A stretch of 64,000 nt of DNA from Clostridia bacterium (GTDB taxonomy: Bacteria; Bacillota; Clostridia; Christensenellales; Borkfalkiaceae), in contig JAFTHW010000006.1 in assembly GCA_017457225.1 (NCBI GenBank), positions 1 to 64,000 of the forward strand. The letters run 5' to 3'. The position numbers were made by a program, and so were the translations under genes. Below are positions 62,509 to 64,000 of this stretch, one piece after another. The notes below the pieces were generated by a model. That model had not been told where the DNA came from. It made no database searches and worked only from the letters and a program-made list of their open reading frames with translations. Each line of letters starts with the position of its first letter. The stretch's first letter is position 1.

Positions 62509-63381
62509 TTATTCTTTTTCAATCTGCGTTTTGAAATAGTTCGCGATCTCCGCCATATATCGAGCCGCCGCTGACATCAACTCCACGGGTACGTTCGTCA
62601 ACGGACAGAACGCCTCCATCGTAATATCCCCTTGATAGCCGATCTTACGCAAAGCCTTGATCACGGGCGCGTAGTCGATATTACAACAGAACGGATACGC
62701 GTGATTGTCGTTCACCAAATCTACGTCGTGCAAATGCATCGCTCCCATATAAGATCCGAGTCTTTCAATCATTCTCGGAGCGTCCGTATCGAACGCGTGC
62801 ATCATTTCCGCATGTCCGATGTCTACGCAAGCGGTAAAAACGTCTTTATCCAACAATTCCATATGCGCCAAAAAGTCATCCTGGTGGGAGCAAGCCGCCG
62901 GCATTACGTGTCCGTCGGGTTGATTCCAATGATACCAATTCCACATATTTTCCACGCCGATCTTGACTCCCCATTTCCGAGCGATGGGCGCAAGACGGTT
63001 GTAGAGCCGCTCTGCATTCTCTTCCGCCGTATAATCGTTGCAGGGATGAACGACACACACACTCGCCCCTAACGTTCCGCTGATCTCGATTGCGCGGACG
63101 AGTTTGGGAAAAATCTCCTCGTTATACTTTTCGTCGCCTTTTCTCGCCGAAGGAAACGGCGCGTGCGTTTGATTGCAAGGCAAACCGATACTGTCCGCAT
63201 ACGCGCGAAGCTCTTTCGCTTTTTCCAAATAATCCGATTCAGTGAGCCACGGATTCTCTTGCTCCTCGTCCCCCGCAATACTGTAATCGTACGCGGTGAA
63301 GCCGCTTTCTTTGATCATACGGAGAATCGCCTTGATATCTTTGAGTTTTTTAAACGCTCCCGTTGTCGTAGAAATTTTCAT
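62509..63381 (-). CDS. Sugar phosphate isomerase/epimerase family protein (TIM barrel)
   Basis: This 290-aa cytoplasmic protein has the AP-endonuclease-2-like TIM-barrel fold. Candidate metal ligands are Glu in GVENMWNWYHW, Asp and His in ACVDIGHAEMM, His in MGAMHLHDVD and Glu in ITMEAF near the C-terminus. The N-terminal strands KISTTTGAFKKLKDIKAILR and GFTAYDYSIAG also fit. The substrate cannot be assigned. It is 18 bases after thrS and may be read from the thrS transcript. No clear terminator follows. Confidence 0.85.
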   Translation of the reverse strand: MKISTTTGAFKKLKDIKAILRMIKESGFTAYDYSIAGDEEQENPWLTESDYLEKAKELRAYADSIGLPCNQTHAPFPSARKGDEKYNEEIFPKLVRAIEISGTLGASVCVVHPCNDYTAEENAERLYNRLAPIARKWGVKIGVENMWNWYHWNQPDGHVMPAACSHQDDFLAHMELLDKDVFTACVDIGHAEMMHAFDTDAPRMIERLGSYMGAMHLHDVDLVNDNHAYPFCCNIDYAPVIKALRKIGYQGDITMEAFCPLTNVPVELMSAAARYMAEIANYFKTQIEKE

Positions 63382-63399
63382 ACAGCTCTCCTTATCTTT

Positions 63400-64000
63400 T
63401 TAGAATGCCTTTTTTTCAACAATATCCGACAATACCGTTTGGATAAATTCGTTCGCATCGACCGCGCCGATGTCGCCTTTGTCCCTGCGACGAACAGCCA
63501 CAAGCCCTGCCTCCGCTTCTTTTTCGCCCACGACGAGCATATAAGGTACTTTTTCCATTTGCGCTTCGCGGATCTTGTAACCGATCTTTTCGTTGCGGTC
63601 GTCTACTTCCACGCGAATCCCCGCCTCTTTCATCCGCGCGCAAAGCTTCTTCGCGTAGGCTTCCTGTCTGTCCGTAATGGGCAAGATCTTGACCTGTACG
63701 GGGGAAAGCCATACGGGGAATTTACCCGCAAAATGCTCGATCAAAATACCGATAAAACGCTCGATTGAGCCAAAGACTACGCGGTGAACCATAATCGGTC
63801 TGTGCTTCTGTCCATCCTCGCCGATATATTCGAGCTCGAAACGCTGCGGGAGCTGGAAATCAAGCTGAATCGTACCGCATTGCCACGTTCTTCCGATGGA
63901 GTCTTCGAGATGGAAGTCGATCTTCGGACCGTAGAATGCGCCGTCGCCCTCGTTTACGACATAGGGAAGCCCCATATCGTCGAGCGCCGAACGGAGCGCG
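63400..64000 (-). CDS. thrS: Threonyl-tRNA synthetase, C-terminal part (cut by window edge)
   Basis: About 199 residues are visible; the gene continues beyond position 64000. The class II catalytic core is seen in [41 protein letters not shown] and motif 3 [20 protein letters not shown]. The anticodon-binding domain begins [19 protein letters not shown] and includes [18 protein letters not shown] and [18 protein letters not shown]. The enzyme charges tRNA-Thr. Its promoter and any T-box leader lie outside the window. Confidence 0.97.
   Translation of the reverse strand, partial: ALRSALDDMGLPYVVNEGDGAFYGPKIDFHLEDSIGRTWQCGTIQLDFQLPQRFELEYIGEDGQKHRPIMVHRVVFGSIERFIGILIEHFAGKFPVWLSPVQVKILPITDRQEAYAKKLCARMKEAGIRVEVDDRNEKIGYKIREAQMEKVPYMLVVGEKEAEAGLVAVRRRDKGDIGAVDANEFIQTVLSDIVEKKAF

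Noticed and set aside
62509..63381. Endonuclease IV (Nfo)
   Set aside because: The fold is shared, but the full set of nine Nfo metal ligands and the DNA-binding loops are not apparent; the general isomerase/epimerase label fits better.

Overview
The window looks like a chromosomal segment of a low-to-mid GC Gram-positive anaerobe of the class Clostridia, probably an uncultured gut lineage. The evidence is sigma-A type promoters (TTGACA / 17-18 / TATAAT), strong GGAGG ribosome sites, the infC-rpmI-rplT order, RNase J, a yybP-ykoY manganese riboswitch, and several huge lipoproteins built from BspA-type leucine-rich repeats and Listeria-Bacteroides (InlB B) repeats. Placement near Christensenellales-like clades is only an impression. 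Almost all genes lie on the minus strand; only gdhA and an aldose-epimerase gene are on the plus strand.

Region 1 (about 173-32170) is the standout: fourteen minus-strand genes with overlaps or gaps below 60 bp, one good promoter at 32142-32170 and one clear terminator at 173-203. In transcription order they encode a membrane protein with an InlB-like repeat, a MoxR AAA+ ATPase, a DUF58 protein, two membrane-anchored von Willebrand A (VWA) proteins, a BspA-LRR lipoprotein, a 1648-aa lipoprotein, a 2474-aa membrane-anchored subtilase carrying BspA LRRs, a smaller lipoprotein, and a complete oligopeptide ABC transporter (OppA, B, C, D, F). I infer a cell-surface protein capture, digestion and uptake unit with a MoxR-VWA chaperone-like module at its head.

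Region 2 (32257-41233) holds a separately transcribed 2749-aa BspA-LRR lipoprotein and a tRNA-Arg(CCU), each with its own promoter and terminator.

Region 3 (41435-44019) holds gdhA and a LacX-like mutarotase.

Region 4 (44034-50248) is a five-gene operon: asparaginase, M3 oligoendopeptidase, M29 aminopeptidase, a CobW-type GTPase with an 18-residue His/Cys repeat, and a G3E NTPase apparently fused to a YcgQ/DUF1980-like domain. It fits peptide and amino-acid catabolism coupled to metal (zinc) handling.

Region 5 (50283-56429) holds rnj, trmR and trhP (RNA decay plus wobble-uridine modification) and an unrecognised 678-aa coiled-coil/repeat protein.

Region 6 (56494-64000) is largely housekeeping: a P2-type ATPase behind a manganese riboswitch, yebC, a SpoU methyltransferase, infC-rpmI-rplT behind an attenuator-like leader with a non-ATG infC start, a TIM-barrel isomerase and the 3' part of thrS.
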